Shown piece by piece: positions 5,479 through 6,426 of a DNA stretch of 6,426 nt (positions are counted from its first letter, which is position 1; each line of letters begins with the position of its first letter). The DNA is from Polynucleobacter sp. Lineage in GTDB: Bacteria > Pseudomonadota > Gammaproteobacteria > Burkholderiales > Burkholderiaceae. A program made the position numbers and the translations under genes. The stretch is taken from NCBI GenBank assembly GCA_020059445.1, contig JAGVCB010000033.1, positions 1 through 6,426 of the forward strand, given 5' to 3'. Under the pieces are notes generated by a model, which saw only the letters and a list, made by a program, of their open reading frames with translations, searched no databases and had not been told where the DNA came from.

Positions 5479-5508
5479 AAAAAAGGGGCTTTCCGAGGAA
5501 GGCCCCTT
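5479..5508 (-). terminator. Rho-independent terminator of acnB
   Basis: On the - strand GGGGCCTTC, a 4-base loop, and GAAAGCCCC form a 9-bp stem (one G-U pair; 5485-5506, extendable by two A-U pairs), followed at once by TTTTTT (5484-5479). This is a textbook intrinsic terminator about 55 bases after the acnB stop. It ends 32 bases before the longest nitronate monooxygenase start. Confidence 0.9.
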
Positions 5509-5533
5509 GTGTTGACTGCTTATTTCTTTGCTT

Positions 5534-5555
5534 GGCTATAACTCAAGTTATAGCC
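5534..5555 (-). other. Perfect stem-loop in the acnB 3' UTR
   Basis: GGCTATAAC (5534-5542), loop TCAA and GTTATAGCC (5547-5555) form a perfect 9-bp hairpin, starting about eight bases after the acnB stop codon. No T-run follows it on the - strand, so it is not a second terminator in the usual sense. A competing hairpin (AGCCT 5552-5556 with AGGCT 5560-5564) shares bases with one of its arms. Possible roles are mRNA stabilisation or protein binding; none is proven. Confidence 0.65.
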
Positions 5556-5563
5556 TAAAAGGC

Positions 5564-6426
5564 TTAAGCATCCACTGTTTTTGCTACATCACTGAAACCT
5601 TTGATCTGGTCAAAGTTCATGTATTTGTAGATTTCAGCGCCACTTGCATTTAGAACGCCCATGTCAGCCATGTACTCTTCTTTGGTTGGAATACGACCTA
5701 ATTTAGAGCAAATAGATGCCAACTCAGCTGAGCCTAAGTAAACGAAGGTGTTTTTACCCAAACGATTCGGGAAGTTACGTGTGGATGTTGACATCACAGT
5801 AGCACCTTCACGAACCTGCGCTTGGTTACCCATACACAATGAACAACCCGGCATTTCCATGCGCGCACCAGCACCACCTAAAACACCGTAGTGACCTTCT
5901 TCGGTTAATTGCTGAGCATCCATCTTAGTTGGAGGAGCAACCCACAATTTCACAGGAATATCACGCTTACCTTCAAGTAATTTAGATGCCGCACGGAAGT
6001 GACCAATGTTGGTCATGCAAGAACCAATGAACACCTCATCAATTTTTGCGCCAGATACTTCAGACAATGTCTTCACATCATCAGGATCGTTCGGGCATGC
6101 CACGATTGGCTCATGAACATCTGCCAAATCAATTTCAATCACTGCTGCGTATTCAGCATCAGCATCACCTTTGAGTAATTCTGGTTTTGCCAACCATGCT
6201 TCCATCGCCTTGATACGGCGACCCAAGGTGCGTGCATCCGAGTAACCATTGGCAATCATCCACTTCATCAATGTGATGTTGCTGGTCATGTACTCAATGA
6301 TTGGGTCTTTGTTCAAGTGAACCGTGCAACCTGCAGCTGAACGCTCTGCAGATGCGTCTGACAATTCAAATGCTTGCTCAACTTTTAGATCAGGTAAACC
6401 TTCGATTTCTAGAATGCGACCAGAGA
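5564..6426 (-). CDS. acnB: Aconitate hydratase B, C-terminal third (5' part beyond the window)
   Basis: The enzyme is the major TCA-cycle aconitase, converting citrate to isocitrate through cis-aconitate, and in many bacteria also acts on 2-methylcitrate-derived substrate. The reading frame is open to the right window edge, encoding the last 286 residues of a protein usually about 860 long. The visible part begins [20 protein letters not shown] and matches E. coli AcnB closely ([33 protein letters not shown]). The three [4Fe-4S] ligand cysteines are present: one in [15 protein letters not shown] (codon 6017-6019) and two in [10 protein letters not shown] (codons 5843-5845 and 5834-5836). [12 protein letters not shown] supplies the substrate-binding arginine region. 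It ends in [11 protein letters not shown], as in betaproteobacterial AcnB. A TTG at 6364 is an internal codon, not a start. Two stem-loops follow in the 3' UTR, the second a terminator. Confidence 0.97.
   Translation of the reverse strand, partial: SGRILEIEGLPDLKVEQAFELSDASAERSAAGCTVHLNKDPIIEYMTSNITLMKWMIANGYSDARTLGRRIKAMEAWLAKPELLKGDADAEYAAVIEIDLADVHEPIVACPNDPDDVKTLSEVSGAKIDEVFIGSCMTNIGHFRAASKLLEGKRDIPVKLWVAPPTKMDAQQLTEEGHYGVLGGAGARMEMPGCSLCMGNQAQVREGATVMSTSTRNFPNRLGKNTFVYLGSAELASICSKLGRIPTKEEYMADMGVLNASGAEIYKYMNFDQIKGFSDVAKTVDA

Noticed and set aside
6362..6364. TTG at 6364 as the start of a 266-aa gene
   Set aside because: The same frame continues to the window edge with typical AcnB sequence ([14 protein letters not shown]), so this is an internal codon.
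1..6426. CRISPR arrays, tRNA/rRNA genes, insertion sequences, toxin-antitoxin or phage genes
   Set aside because: No repeated spaced units, cloverleaf, terminal inverted repeats or corresponding protein motifs were found; nearly all bases are explained by ordinary genes.

Overview
The window looks like chromosomal DNA of a free-living proteobacterium of moderate GC content, most likely a betaproteobacterium of the Burkholderiales (a Polynucleobacter-like organism would fit). This is inferred from protein resemblance: an AcnB-type aconitase, a 16S rRNA pseudouridine-516 synthase whose wording closely follows Burkholderiales RsuA proteins, a tiny DUF3149 membrane protein, and an ISOC2-like isochorismatase-fold hydrolase. 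No phage, transposon, CRISPR or RNA gene was seen. Gene order and base composition look like ordinary core and house-keeping DNA.

Left part (1-1383): an unresolved 80-base edge, then a perfect 20-bp palindromic terminator that serves the leftward FMN-dependent alpha-hydroxy-acid (L-lactate) dehydrogenase gene. That gene probably starts at a GTG, two codons inside the longest ORF. It is divergent from rsuA, and the 80-95 bp between them carry a direct repeat that could be an operator.

Middle part (1384-3438): rightward rsuA, then a 42-residue DUF3149-type single-pass membrane protein with a strong ribosome binding site. Its stop codon directly abuts the stop codon of the leftward isochorismatase-like hydrolase. 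Divergent from the hydrolase is a small multi-pass membrane protein that very probably starts at TTG 2996. Its stop codon lies at the edge of a 14-bp perfect stem-loop.

Right part (3439-6426): a leftward three-gene operon runs nitronate monooxygenase, a 95-aa soluble unknown, then a 211-aa exported unknown. It is joined by two ATGA overlaps, so the three products are probably made together. Upstream of it lies the 3' third of acnB, cut by the window edge. Its 3' UTR has two stem-loops, the second being a classic intrinsic terminator that ends only 32 bases before the longest ORF of the operon.

Functionally the window combines central carbon metabolism (lactate to pyruvate, citrate/isocitrate), one rRNA modification enzyme, and detoxification or salvage enzymes (nitronate oxidation, isochorismatase fold). 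I did not find a clear novel system. The nitronate monooxygenase operon with its two unknown partners is the best candidate for undescribed biology.
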